Part shown: positions 21,518-33,475 of the stretch, piece after piece
Layout: the number at the start of each line of letters is the position of its first letter
How positions within the stretch are numbered: the first letter of the stretch is position 1
Assembly: GCA_021234155.1 (NCBI GenBank)
Contig: JAJEKV010000047.1
Span: 10,438,081-10,502,080, forward strand
DNA length: 64,000 bases
Direction of reading: 5' to 3'
Origin: Isoetes taiwanensis
Taxonomy: Eukaryota > Streptophyta > Lycopodiopsida > Isoetales > Isoetaceae
The notes under the pieces: model-generated
Told to the model about the DNA's origin: nothing
The model's database searches: none
What the model saw: the letters and a program-made list of their open reading frames with translations, nothing else
Made by a program: the position numbers and the translations under genes

Positions 21518-22790
21518 CTTGTGTATGCAAATAGAAGCCTAAACGCAGAGAACGCCAATCGCGAAACTTATGGAAGAACAGAGTCCGCCTGTGCCACGCC
21601 CGAAAGGAACCCGCTTGAAGAATTTGGACAAATGACCCCAGAGGAAGAAATATCGCAAATGAGGACGGACCTTGAGCAGATAAAGGCTTTGCTAGCCGCA
21701 CGCTGTGAGCAGTTCTGGTGGTAACGCCAACCGCCGCAAGCGCCAGGAGAAAACAGAAGAGACAAGAAGAGGGGCAAGAGAGGAAGGTCCCCGCCGGACT
21801 CCTCCGACTCAAGCCCAGATTCGCACTGATTCCGAGGAAGAAGAAGAGCGTAACCAAGACCGAACAGATGGAAGGCAGAGGAACACCCTACCGGACGACA
21901 AAGGGACACAAGAACCTCCGACTACCGTAAGAAAGTGGACTCTCGCATTGGGAAATGTTTGAAGGCCAGAAGCTCGAGCAATTCTCAAAGCGAATAGGGT
22001 CGCATGGAGGCTAAGCTTGGCTTGACGAGATGAGTGAATATGGCAACGCTTATGGTATGAAGGATAAGGATAAAGGCGTGGTAGCAACCGCAAAACCCCG
22101 AAAAGGAGCAAAGACGATTTGGTGGAAGGGTTATGCCAAAGCTCATGGCTTAAGCAGGGATGCTTGCGTGTTCGTGAAGTTTGCTAAAGCCTTCAAGCCC
22201 ATTACGCTCCAAGAGAGCACAAGTCCAACATGATGCAGCTAGCTCTACAAAGTTGCAGCAAGGCAACAAGTCGCTGCAGAAATATACGAGGAGTTCATGA
22301 GGTCGAGGTCAGATGTGCCAAAGTTAGGTGAGAAGCATACGCAGAGAAAGCTACATTGAAGGTCCGAATGAGGAGATCCGCAGTTTGTAAGGGCAATAAA
22401 CCCTAGAACAAGATCGTTTGGAGTCCAAGGCAATAAGCTTGCAAGGAACCGGACCTCGTGAGTAGCGGGCGAGGCGCAGATATCGTGACAAAGGCAAGGC
22501 AACATGCGCTTTAGCCCGAGGACAAATACCAGACCAGCTAGAGCCCCATATAGTAGCAATCGTGGGAAGCAAAGCAGGAGAAGAAGCAGTGTCCTTTAAA
22601 GATAAGCAGGAAGGGTCAAACTACTCCAAAGCAAAGGCGATCCTTCTTGCGTGCCATGCCCAAGGAGAAGAGACAGAGTGCATAGAAAAGCAGCTCGCTT
22701 CCGTGCTTCCAAACAGGCCATAGAACAACGAATCCGCCCATAATGCTATGAGTGCGGCACTAGCAGAGTTAGATTGGGACACTGGTCCGG
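21518..22790 (+). pseudogene. element A gag, frame-broken
   Basis: Recognisable by order and composition: PLEEFGQMTPEEEISQMRTD (coiled-coil-like) and LEQIKALLAA, a lysine/serine/acidic linker, then a GQKLEQFSKRIG-like segment and a region around 22030-22240 (MSEYGNAYGMKDKDKG). The gag start of element E (GMIVEAVNARLAQMGNQMQQ) is similar. There are several frame changes and no clear zinc knuckle. Confidence 0.55.
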
Positions 22791-22899
22791 ACGACGACGG
22801 GCGCAGAAGCCCGCTGACTACATTCGTGGTGAGTGTCATATCTTTGCCGCAATAGATACAGAGCAAGCGAGAGCCAAGATAAGGTAATTTCCACGTTGG

Positions 22900-23330
22900 G
22901 AAAGGCCAAGGCCAAGTCATTTATAGTCCTAATAGATTCGAAGTAGCCATAACTTCGCGATCCCCCGTAATGGCCCAAATGTTGAAGTTGAAACCATTAA
23001 AGTCAAAGCCAAGGCCCGTTGTCTTAGCAAGTGGAGCAGTAAGGCAGACGGCAGGTAAGAGAATCAACTTCGACATCGACTTGCCAGGGATTAAAATTCA
23101 GATGGGGGCAGAAGTAATGGGCATTGGGAAATACGACTTGATCATAGGTATGGAGTACCTTGGACCAAAGAGGGGCCATCATTGATTGTGGAAAGCTTTA
23201 AGTGACCTTCCCAACACCCGACCGGCAAGATCATTGAGATCACAAAAGAAGTTGTCCCCATCATGCAAGCAGGCGTCTTCTAAACGGCTGTTCAAGTGTA
23301 TCAAGAGTGAGCAGGTGGCATACATCTTCA
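22900..23330 (+). pseudogene. element A aspartic protease region
   Basis: VMAQMLKLKPLKSKPRPVVL, then ASGAVRQTAGK, then LPGIKIQMGAEVMGIGKYDL and IIGMEYL. This is the usual retropepsin order after the active site. The D-S/T-G triplet that should precede VAQML is not readable, because the sequence there is garbled. Confidence 0.65.
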
Positions 23331-23375
23331 AGCTTGAGATTGAAGAGCCGGAGTCAGAAGAGAGTGAAGAAGATA

Positions 23376-24290
23376 AAGTGCTCAACAAGCTGCCCAAGCA
23401 GATAGCTAGCTTGATCACGGAGTTCCATGAGCTCTTCCCGGATGAGATCAAGCAGCTCCCTCCTTATAGGGGAGTCGAATGCGAGATAGCACTCGAACCG
23501 GGAACAAAGCCGACAAGCAAGGCTCCATATAGAATGACAACGCAAGAGTTGACGGAGCTGAAGAAGCAGTTGCAGGAGCTGCTCGACCTAGGTTTCATTA
23601 GACCTAGTGTCTCGCCATTTGGAGCTTCATTCTTTTTGTCAAGAAGAAAGATGGATCTCTGAGGATGTGCATAGACTATAGACAGTTGAATAAGCACACC
23701 ATCAAGAACAAGTATGCGCTTCCAAGATCAGACGACTTGATGGATCAGCTTCAAGGAGCAAAGATCTTCTCCAAAATCGACTTAAGGTCAGGCTATCATC
23801 AGATCCGGATAAAGGAAGAAGATATCCATAAAACCGCCTTCGTGACGCCGGTATGGGCACTATGAGTTTACTGTAATGCCTTTCGCTTATCAAATGCCTC
23901 GCAACGCTCATGAGGCTCATGAACGATATCTTCGTGGAGTTCCTAGACACCTTTGTGATTGTTTTCTTTGATGACATTTTGGTGTATAGCAAATCCCTTT
24001 GAAGAGCATGTACAACACTTGAGAAGAGTGCCGGAGAAGTTGAAGAGGCACCAATTGTATCGCCAAGTTGTCGGGCGCCACTTCGAATCCGGAGAGGGTG
24101 GAATACCTTGGTCATGTGATTTCAGCAGAGGCATCTCGACGGACCCCGCCAAGATTGAAGCAAGATTCAAAGGGTCGGGCCCAAGAATGTGCATGAGGTC
24201 AAGTTTTCTGCCAGTGGTGGTACTACTGAAGTTCGTGAAGAACTTTGTTAAGATAGCGCCCCATTAACGGACCGACAAGAGCAGTAGAAG
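23376..24290 (+). pseudogene. element A reverse transcriptase, frame-broken
   Basis: RT blocks are [85 protein letters not shown], the VMPF region near 23880, and FFDDILVY near 23958-23990 (FDD catalytic motif), then TDPAKIEA. Indels change frame near 23640, 23860, 23900 and 24000. The type fits the chromovirus group of Ty3. Confidence 0.8.
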
Positions 24291-24740
24291 GTGAAAGATT
24301 GGGCGAGCATTGGCACAAGAAAGCCCAAAAGGGGTTTGAATTGTTGAAAGAAGCTTTGACGACACCCGCCTTGACCTCGCGGACCCGGAGAAAGATAAGC
24401 TTGTAGCAACAGATGCAAGTAAAATAGCTACAGGGCAAGCTTTTATGCAGAAGAGCGGTGGTAGCGTATGACTCCGTGAAGATGAACGACGCCGAGACGC
24501 CGCCACCCAACGCGACGCACCGTGAATTGCTTGCGGTTGTCGTGGCACTAAGAATATGGAGGCATTACCTCTTAGGAAGGAAGTTCCAATTGATACCCAC
24601 CATCGAGCCTCCAAGATGTATTCACGCAACCACACCTTAACTGAGGCAAATGAGGTGGATGGAGTTCCTCGAGGAATATGACTTTGATATAGTCTACAAG
24701 CCGGGAAGCTCAATGTGGTAGCAGATGCGCTTCGAGGCAT
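24291..24740 (+). pseudogene. element A RNase H
   Basis: KDKLVATDASKIATGQAF-like sequence around 24390-24440 (with DAS), THRELLAVVVALRIWRHYLL, EFLEEYDFDIVYKPG and VADAL. Catalytic Asp and Glu positions are visible, but the frame is broken three times. Confidence 0.7.
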
Positions 24741-24879
24741 CCCCCGACAACTAGAGTGCATTGCAATGCAATTTCGACGCCTCCAAATGACTTTGGTAAG
24801 AAGATTGAAGAGTCCTTGCCAACGGATGTGGATTTCAGAGAAATATGGGCAAGCCTCTAGGAAGGCTAGAAATGATAAA

Positions 24880-25900
24880 GAGCGGAAGCCTTCAAGCATT
24901 ATAAGAAGGAGGGCAACCTGTTATATCATAAGGACAAGTTGTGCGTGCACTGAAGTCATCGTGGGTAAGGAAATTGATCCTCCATGACACGCACAACAAA
25001 TCAATAGCAGGATTCATTATAACATATTTCAGCGCAGCTAGCCTATTATTGGCCAGAATGAAGAAGCAAGTAGCTCGCTATTATCAAGGAATGTCGCCTA
25101 TGCCGCCAGACAAAGGCGGAGCAGCTTTCAATTCCTGGGGCATTAGAGCCATTAGCGGTGCCAAACGCTAAGTGGGAGGTGATTAGCATGGATTTCATCA
25201 CAGACTCCCAAGGACCGCCGAGGGAAAGACGCTTTGATGGTAGTAGTCGATTAAGTTGTCGAAAATGGCACATTTTGTGCCTTGCGTGACCACGATACGG
25301 GCTATGGATACAAATGGGCTCTTCACCAAAGAGATCTTTAGGCTTCATGGCATGCCAAGGGAGATCATCTCCGGCAGGATCCGAAATTCATGAGCCCTTT
25401 TGGCAGGACCTCTTTACGACAATCCGCACGGCTATCCATGAGCACGCATATCATCCTCGCACGGATGGCCAAACGGAGCTGGACCAACAGGATTTTAGAG
25501 GACATGCTACTAAACTATGTCCGAATAAGCAAGGTATGTGGGAAGAATTTATTCACTTGGTGGAGTTTGCATACAATAGCACCAAGCAGAATCATCCCAA
25601 ATGTCGCCATTTATGATCAATTACGGCTATCGCTGTTTAACTCCGCATTAATTGGCACAACCCCGCGTCAAAAGTGGAAGTCTCGGGCAGATGTTGGCTG
25701 ATATGCAAAGCAGCCTTGTGGAAGAGGTTCGAGGGTATCTCTAGCAAAGAAGAAGTCGACAAAAGAGCATCGCGACAAGCATCGAACGCAGAAGAGAGTT
25801 CAAAGTTGGAGATGATGTTTGGCTCAAGATCAAGGTGAAGCAGCGGCTAAGTCAGATTGGGAATTGCAAGAAGCTTGCTCCAAGGTGGGCTGGACCTTCG
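24880..25900 (+). pseudogene. element A integrase
   Basis: LILHDTHNKSIAGH (start of the zinc domain), ISMDFIT (first Asp of the DDE core), KMAHFVPC, the region around 25330-25400 where the second Asp block lies (FMSPFWQDLF), and AYHPRTDGQTE (Glu), EEFIHLVEFAYN. Frames are broken. Confidence 0.75.
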
Positions 25901-25954
25901 TAATAGTCGAGAGTAGGTAATCAAGCCTACAAGCTAGACTTGCCAAAGACACCT

Positions 25955-26210
25955 AAAGATTCATAAGGTCTTCCACGTGAGTTTGTTAAAGAAGCACACT
26001 CCAAACCCGCATCGAAGTCTTGGACACTCCAACGTTGTTGGAAATGACTGGAGGAGGAACCGGAGATAGTTCCGCACTGATTCTTGATAAAGCTTTCAAG
26101 AAAACGAGGAGATCAGAATTCCTCCAATACTTGGTCAAGGGAAACACTTACCAGTGGAAGACGCGACATGGGTACTTAAGAAAGATTTAGTAAAGCAAAG
26201 CACTCCACAG
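25955..26210 (+). pseudogene. element A chromodomain-like C-terminus
   Basis: KVFHVSLLKKHTPNPH is the usual chromovirus block before the chromodomain. It is followed by LEMTGGGTGDSSALILDKAF and a short LPVEDATWVLKKDLVK block matching the W-E-P-x-x-x-L part of a chromodomain. Such domains guide integration to marked chromatin. The frame is broken. Confidence 0.55.
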
Positions 26211-27131
26211 CTTATGGAGCAATGGGACGGCAAGGTCATCTCCAAGAAATCGCCGTGCATGTCGATTTGTGTAGATTAATTCTATGTATAGTTAAGATTA
26301 ATCACGATGCAACCTATGCTAGGTATGGGTCGCATGCGCAGCTACCAATGATGGGACCACTACGGTGATCTCTAGGGCGGGTGTGTAATGTCAATGTAGG
26401 CATGACCGCCAGCTCCGCTGGGCAGTGGAAGGTAGATTAGAAAGTCTACTGTCCCCACCAAGTAGACTCCACCTAGAGAGAAAGGAGGTCATGAAGGAAT
26501 GCACCGATAGAAAAAGCACCTCTAGCCCCATATATGCTTTGATAGGAGGAATCAGGCCTTCACGCCCATATACCTGAAGGACCTATCCTCCACCGGGCAA
26601 CTAGGGTGTAGGCATGAGCGCATATAGGCAATAGGCGCCTGCCTCCCGGCCATAATGGAAGATTCCACCCTCCCCATGAGATTAGCCATGCATCCATGTA
26701 GATAGGTGGGTGGTTACCATATAACCAAAAATTTATTAAATAATTAAATGGTACTAACGTAGTGTCGACCAAGCAGCCAATAGAGTGCCCTGAGGGCAAG
26801 GAGGTCGAAGCCACGAAGACTTGCAACACAAATTTTGTTGGAATGTGTTGCAAGGAACTAAGAGTACCTCGAACAATAATTATGGATAGAAATGTTGAAA
26901 TTTTGTCTAACTTAATGTCATAATAACCGAGATAGCTTAATAACTTGTTTAATGATGTTATGAATTGATAAGTATTCCATAGTATGATGACGGATAATGT
27001 TCTAAAAATATTACCTTAGGGTAATCTTGATAAATGTATAACTATTATATTGTATGCATCACGCTGATTGCGATTGCGCATTAGGAAGATCCCAAGGTGG
27101 GGAGACCCACGATGCCGCGGACAACATCATT
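26211..27131 (+). other. element A 3' untranslated internal region
   Basis: This is non-coding sequence between Pol and the polypurine tract. I see no ORF or strong repeat. The last 250 bp are AT-rich. Confidence 0.5.
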
Positions 27132-27144
27132 TCAAGGGGGAGAA
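27132..27144 (+). other. element A polypurine tract
   Basis: AAGGGGGAGAA lies immediately upstream of the 3' LTR, where the plus-strand primer is expected. Confidence 0.75.
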
Positions 27145-28684
27145 TGACGCCCAAAGACAAAGATAATGGGTCCTAGAACGATAATCGCATCGCCGTACAC
27201 GCCAGACACGCCATCCGGACCGACGGTACGCCGACGATAGCCGTAAGTAGCCCTAGGGGCAACTTGCTAGAATGTTCACATGTTATTAATGTGCACATAT
27301 GCACATTAATGTGGGCACACTTTTCCATGTAGACATCTTTTTGCCACCTTGCCATTAATGGCAGTAATCCTTTCCAATTATCCCACATGCCAAAAGGGAT
27401 AATTGGAAACCCTAGCCCTAAACCCATGTCTATTTAGGGTAGGAAAACCCTAACTTGCTAGTTTTCGCCCTTAGGGTTTTAGAGCCCCGCTTTTGGCTGC
27501 CCCAGAGCCAAAACCGCATCCCGTGACGCTGCCCAAGCTTAATTGCACCATCGGGCTTTCCTGAATTCGGACATCACCAAATAGATGGTTGAACTCGTGT
27601 CGAGGAGCCACTCAGTGGATCAGATTTGGTCAATTTAATAGCTTAAACCGCCTTCTAGTCATAGAACCAAGAAGTTTAGACTATTAAATTGCCCATAGTA
27701 GCTATCTAGATCTTAGATCTCGACACTAACTAAAGAACCTAACTCTATGATCTAGATTAGATCTAGTTCTTTAGTTCTTCTGATGTATATGGATGATGTA
27801 TCTTTGTGAACTCCTTGTATTGGGAAGGGGGGTAGAGGCCCTAAGGCTTGTAGTTGATGCTCCTAGAGTAGCCTCTCTAGCACACCTGTAGATTCGCCTC
27901 AGGCACAAGAACCACACCCGGTTGTGGGTGAAGGGGCCAGACCGGCTTAGAAAGAGGTTCGTGTTCGACTTTGAACGATCCCTATGGTGTGTTAGTGCTA
28001 CCAGTGGATCATTGTGACTAGGTCTAATGCCTTGCCACCGAAAAGGGCAAGGCATGGGCTCGACACCCGCGGGGTGGGGTTCACCTTCCAATGGGTTCAA
28101 GTCGAATACGGGCAAAGGGCCCCTAGTCACCTTGAGTCAAAGATGTAGACCTCCGAGGGAGTGATCCCTACCGCCCCATCGAACCGGGAGATGAAACCCG
28201 TGAATAGCCCTTTGGCTATGCATCCGGCGGGCTACAAAGTCCCCAACACTTTTCAGCCTACTCGCAGTGTGCACAGGAGGGGCGGATGGAGTGGACAACC
28301 CTATGCCATGTTCATATGCCGCCCAAAGCCATTGCCATGAATTCGCCCGCAATGAACTCGAGACCCAAGCCGCCGGGCCATCCCTTGAGTCTGAGCCCTG
28401 GGTAAAGCTTCCCATATGTATTGTGCTCACCTTGTTTATGCAGATGTGATGGACCACCCTTGGAGGTGGTTATGTGCTTATGTTATATACTGACATGTAT
28501 GTTTACGCCTCAGCAGCCTAGGTTGGCCCCGAGGGAGACAGAATGACACCTTCACTCTTCCCACTGGGACTCGTTACGGGTGCAGTGATGTGTGGAGGGC
28601 CCTATATCAGTGTGGAGCTGGTATGGGGGGAGAACTCCTGTTTGTATACGGTGAGGGCACCGTATGCGAGTAGGGGACGTCACA
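27145..28684 (+). repeat. element A 3' LTR
   Basis: 1540 bp. It starts TGACGCCC, having lost or changed the first bases relative to the 5' copy, and ends GACGTCACA directly before GCAAG. Confidence 0.92.
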
Positions 28685-29509
28685 GCAAGTCAGGCGTATC
28701 CTGAGCTTCAGGGTAAGCTTGTCATTTTCAATCATTTGTGTTGTTGGTTCTCTGATAGGCTCATATCTGATGATAGCTTAATGCAGGCCGATTACTCTAT
28801 CCTGGCAATTAAATCTTAAGTAGGGGCTTAAGGTTAATTTCTCAGTTTCATTACAGAAAGCCAGAATGTTTTGTATGTGTGAAGAAGCCTTTGAAAATGG
28901 AAGAAGGGGGTTCAAATTCCCCGGTTTGTTTGTCCATTCTCTTTGCAGGTTGCTACAGATGAGAAGTGGAAGAGCACTGAAGAAGTGCTATTTTTACTGG
29001 ATTCTGCTGTATTGGCAGTCGGATTTATAGTTTGAATGCCTGATATGGCATCGCATATTTTGCTACTTGCACAGATGGAGGAACAAAGGCGGCCTGTCAA
29101 TCGTGGTCACCGACCGCCTCCGCCTCATCCGTAAAAATATCCGAAGTTCTAGCCATGTGATATGTGATATTCGGTGGATTTTGTGCAGATGGCCGGCTTG
29201 AACAAATAAGAGGAGATGGCTCGCTACTGTAGCAGGGTTTTAGAAGCTTCATTCGCTCCTGCTTTAGTGCATCCAATAGTGGCAGTTGCTATGTTGAAGT
29301 CAAATGACATCGAGATTCTTGGCAATGGATGTCAACGGGCCCTTGAAAATAGAGCCACATCAGCGTTTGACCCCATTCCGCAGTGACGTGTACGCATGGG
29401 ATCGCCCTAGAGGGCATATCCCTGCGAATATTCCCCTATCTAATGGCTGGGAATTCACTAGAGCGCCCATCTGCGATATATGGCACGGTTTGGATAATAC
29501 CATGTATAT

Positions 29510-30673
29510 TTGTGCTAAGGTTATGCATTGGCATAAAATTCGGCCACCAGCCTTTTAAGCCAAAAATTTGCAATAAGAAAAAAAAACCTATAGCTGGTCT
29601 CGCAAAACCCTATCCAAAACCACCATTGTTTCGCACCATAGTCCGCCATGCTCCGAGTATCCAAATAGCGCCAAGCCATGGAAACAATTGTCGGTGCCGA
29701 CTCCAGAGAACAAGGATGCGGTGCCGAATCCAAAGAACCAGGAACTGATTTGGATTGGAAAGTTTTGGGTGCCAAAGCAGATAAGAAGAGAGGTATTGCG
29801 AGATTCTGGATTGCGCTGGGTGAAATCCAAGTTGCCATTTGAATGCGAAGTTGATGCTGAATTTGATGCTGTGAAGAACCGTTGCTGGAACTGAATGCCT
29901 ACATTACATTGCTATTACATTGCTTGAGGAACTGAGAGTTGCAGAAAACAAATAACCTGAAGCAAAGTTTTGATTGATTGTAGCTGATCTCTGATCACTA
30001 TGGAGAGATAAGTTGCTGTACATTTTATTGCATAAATACAAAATGTTTGATGGTTGCTCAATTGAGAAATTGTTCCTGTGCATTAGTACTCTACTTTTTT
30101 AGGATGCTTCCATGTCATTAAAGATAGTTTTTGCTGATATTTAGATCTGTCCATAAACTTCAAGTAGTCAATAGCCTTGCAATAGCCATAATTGTCTTCT
30201 GTAAACAGATAATGGGATTCAGTGTTGTTATATCCGCTTGCTAACTGGAGTTATGTTATATATCCGCTTGCTAACTGGAGTTCACAGATTTCTGCACTAT
30301 TGCCATATCCAGGCATTAACCCTTTTTCATATTCTCTTGCTTATAAATTCCTTCTGTAGCATGTAGTCAAGCACATCCAAATAGAATTCTGCCACGTCTT
30401 ACATCCGTCTAAGCTATATCCAGTCATTAAACTTTCTATTCTGTTGCATATAGGCAAGCTCATCCAAATAAAATTCTGCTACAAATTACATCATTCCACC
30501 CTATTTGATAGAGTTGATCTTAGAGACCGTATCCTCCTGCATTCCCAAGATAATCCTTTATCCCTTCATTTTGGCATCTTATTACATACCGTGGGGAATA
30601 TTGGTCGGCTTCCATAACAAATGCCCTGAGGTTCCGATCATTGGGTGGTGAACTCTTAGATTAACAGCCACCA
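29510..30673 (+). repeat. element B 5' LTR, second segment
   Basis: It aligns to 37021-38199 of the 3' LTR. It starts TTGTGCTAAGG and ends GATTAACAGCCACCA. It includes a reading frame conserved in both LTRs (29688-29894 here, 37199-37408 there). Confidence 0.88.
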
Positions 30674-30885
30674 TTTTGGAGGTCCTATCGAGATTTTCTA
30701 TAAGATAGGATAAATGTGGACCAGGAGTAAGACAAAAGGGGAAGGAATGAATGAGCAGAGTGTTGAACATACAGTTGACATGACAGAATTACCTTCTGCT
30801 TTCCATCTGCATATGAAATCCTCCCAAGTGACGTAAACAGATACCCTGGTGGTTCAAACTCCATACCGGATGCTAAATACTATGT

Positions 30886-31970
30886 TTGATACACCAGCTC
30901 CGCAGATGCATGATCATGAAGGAGAGCCATCAATGGTCGAGCCGTGCTTTGATCGCAGACACAAATCAGGTGGTCACCACCAAATATTTAGAGAACATTT
31001 TGGCTCCCTTGGCACCTGGAGCACCAGCATATAGCGCAGATGTTGGCCCTGCAGCATTTTTAGCTGAATTTGAAGATTATTATGAACAGTATGGGCATAG
31101 GAGAGGCACAAAGTTGGAAGTTTTTGGCAAATGCATGAAGGGAGAAGATGCCCAAGGTTGGTATGAATTCTTCATCACCTATGAAGGCTGTTCTTGGGAG
31201 CAGTTAGTAGAGTCCTTTTTGGAAAGATTTGGAGGCGAAATAAATTCAGATGCCTTGCTGGAAGAGTTACCTAAGTTCAAAATTGGAATTTCTGAACCAG
31301 TAGTGAAATATGCGGAGCGCTTTGCGAAGTATTGCAAGGTATGTAGGGAAAAAGGAGTAGATGCACCCTTATATCAGACAACTTACTACGCCATACAAGG
31401 ACTAGCCCTTGTGAGAAAGAATCATCAAAAGTCAATAAGATGAGTAGGGGCGTGTGTTTACAAAGGCAAAAGCTTTGGCTGCAGAAATTGGGGAGGATAT
31501 GGTAAACCATAACAGATTAAGCAAGGAGGTTTGGAAGGAATCCAAATTGCCCAACATGCAGCCTGTGTATGCCATAAACAAAGAATATGCATTGGAACAC
31601 AATGGTGCAGATTGTTATGCCATTCGAGGAGCAAAAGGAGATAAAAAAGAAAGCCACTCTAATCTGGACAATGGCATGGCGAGTTAAGGGAGGAATTGAA
31701 TAAGAGCCCAAGAGGAGTTAAAAAATAAAAAAGAGCGTGCTCTTACACATCAAGAAGGTTTTAAATTATCATTGGAAGAGCTCAAAAGCATGAAAGAGGT
31801 CGTGAACAAAAAGGAGTTGGCATGCAAGAATTGCCTAAAAATTGGACATGATGAGACTAGATGTTTTCTAAGCCGCGCCTAAAGTGTGGTAAATCAGGCC
31901 ATTTTGGTAGAGAATGCCCAAGATGTAGTTACCGCAATCAAGGCCATGATGTTCGGTTTTGCCACGTTAA
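30886..31970 (+). pseudogene. element B gag (capsid and zinc knuckles), frame-broken
   Basis: The frame 30886-31443 has a Ty3 gag-like capsid region (FLAEFEDYYEQYG, then GWYEFFITYEGCSWEQLVES and FLERFGGEI, then KYAERFAKYCKVCREKGV). The frame shifts near 31430 and continues at 31454-31687. A CCHC zinc knuckle, CKNCLKIGHDETRC, spans 31823-31864, and a second knuckle-like block (KCGKSGHFGRECPRC) lies at about 31880-31930. Gag forms the particle and binds element RNA. At least two frame changes are present, so it is not translatable as one product from this sequence. Confidence 0.75.
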
Positions 31971-32439
31971 GGCATATGATATGTCGCTGGGAATCAATCG
32001 GGCCGTTGGCAAGGTTAAGGTCATTGGAAAACAAGCTCGCGGCTTGATTGAGTTAGGTGAACCCGAATGTGAACCTGCTTTTAGCAAAGGACCGCACATC
32101 AAGTCAAGGGGCGAATTGAGCCACCAAGGATTCGGAAAGCGTAAAGAATGCAATCGACGCACCCAATGTCATTAAGGCAAATTTCGATGAGCGTAAGCAT
32201 GTGCGTTTTCGAGCCTCCTACTAGGCATAGGGAAGAGCATTTAGCTCATGGGCATATTCAAAGTTGAGCAATTGTTAAAAATATAAAAAGTGTCAATTGA
32301 TTTGTTAACCTTATTCCGCCTCCAAATTTATAGACAAGGATTTCTAAGGCTTGTGGAGCCTCCGTGGGTAAATACAAATACTTTTATCAAGTTGCAAGAA
32401 GGGAAGATAGAGGATCCCGCGTAATAACAGGCTTTTCCA

Positions 32440-32860
32440 AATCGAGATCACGATTTGAGCAAAGTAATTGTAGATGGAGGATCGGGGTTAATGTAATGCC
32501 TTATCATGTGATGACAAGGTTGGGGTTAAAAATCACAACCACGCCTTTAATAATTAGGGGATTCAACCACCAAGCAAGCCCCCATAGGACTGATCAAGAT
32601 GTCGACTCATTATAGAAGGTGTTATATCGTATGTTGATTTCTTAGTGGTATCAATACCGAAGGACAAGGTGCAAATGCATATGATTTGTTGTTAGGAAGA
32701 ACATGGTTGAAATCATCAATGCAAAACCTCCTGGAGGAAGGCAAGTGTACGATCACGGATGGCCATATGACTGCAATTCTATACACAAGTTCAAATGTTA
32801 CAGTCGTGAACCAAAGAATTAATTATGTAGAGGTGTTGCAATCTACAGGGGGCTAGGATG
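32440..32860 (+). pseudogene. element B aspartic protease region
   Basis: VIVDGGSG (about 32465-32488) fits the retropepsin active-site context, with DGG instead of the common D-S/T-G. Then come MPYHVMTRLGL, IRGFNHQASP and AYDLLLGRTWL, the second conserved protease block. A one-base shift after DGGSG breaks the frame. The substrate would be the Gag-Pol polyprotein. Confidence 0.6.
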
Positions 32861-32882
32861 CTATGTCTTAAAAAGTAAATCA

Positions 32883-33475
32883 TTGAAAGATGATTATATT
32901 GCAGGGGCAACAGAGCAACTATGTTTGCAAATTGATTCTCAACCGTCAGTGGATGCTACTATGTGGTTTGATGGTGGAGTTTCAAGTAAATTGGGGGTAT
33001 CAGCTATTGGAATAGTGATTAAATCACAAGCAGGCGATACCCCGGCAGAGAAAGGAGAACTAATATCACTTTGTTCTAACAATATGTCTGAGTACGTTGC
33101 ATTACTTACGGGGTTGCATATGGCCCATGAACTTGGACTGAACAGGCTGCAAGTATACGGGGACTCTGAGCTAGTGTGTAAACAAGTAAATCAGCAATAC
33201 CAAGTCAAAAGCCATCAATTAGAACCTATTTATGAACAGGTGATACAAGTATTGAAGTTATTTAACTATGTTGAGGTGAACCATATTCCACGAAAAAAAA
33301 TGAGGAGGCTGATGCGTTATGTAAGCAAGCTATTATGGCAGCTCTTTCAGAAGGGTGTTTGCCTGAAGAAGAAAGTTCTGATATCTCACAAGATTTTTGT
33401 GAAATTTTTTCAATCTCCACATAATGTCGGGGCATTAAAAGGGACAATATTTCAAAAAATGGAGTTTCAAGGTCC
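32883..33475 (+). CDS. element B additional RNase H (RVT_3-like), upstream of RT
   Basis: This is a second RNase H-type domain separate from the one behind RT. Motifs are MWFDGGVSSKLGVSAIG (Asp30 of this frame), NNMSEYVALLTGLHMAHELG (Glu70), VYGDSELVCKQVN (Asp94) and VEVNHIPRKK, followed in the next frame by an EEADAL block holding the last acidic residue. It resembles the plant RVT_3 / archaeal-like RNase H found in dual-RNase-H Ty3 elements. The frame change is at an eight-A run (33293-33300). With one more base the domain would run into the RT frame as one polyprotein. Its position before RT is unusual. Confidence 0.7.

Larger units (their letters stand above)
15624..28684 (+). mobile_element. 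Ty3/gypsy chromovirus-type LTR retrotransposon A with two extra ORFs
   Basis: A structurally complete 13.06-kb element. The 5' LTR is 15624-17177 and the 3' LTR 27145-28684, with ends TGTGACG/GACGYCACA and a 5-bp duplication GCAAG at 15619-15623 and 28685-28689. The order is: primer-binding site, two promoter-like modules each leading an extra ORF (Y then X), gag, protease, RT, RNase H, integrase, chromodomain-like C-terminus, polypurine tract. Coding frames are broken by many short indels, yet the two LTRs differ mostly by indels and little by substitution. It may be a young element with sequence errors. Confidence 0.92.
15405..28792 (+). pseudogene. coding-like sequence in C, split by element A
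   Basis: One frame begins with ATG at about 15405 (MATSSMGVLK) and, apart from two early stops, reads openly through LVRVLILRRQQRELALAIRT and GLRDAKFWPQRKE up to the GCAAG target duplication at 15619. It stays open for about 30 codons after element A, from 28690. I do not recognise the protein. It could be a host gene fragment carried by C. The boundaries are approximate. Confidence 0.35.
15101..29504. mobile_element. insert C (unclassified), holding element A
   Basis: A sequence inserted into the 5' LTR of B. It is flanked by TATAT on both sides (15096-15100 and 29505-29509), while the intact 3' LTR has TATAT once. Without element A it is about 1.34 kb (15101-15623 plus 28690-29504). The ends (AGTTTGCTAG and AATACCATG) show no TG/CA termini, inverted repeats or poly(A) tail, so the class is unknown. 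It contains GC-rich coding-like sequence on both sides of element A. Confidence 0.6.
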
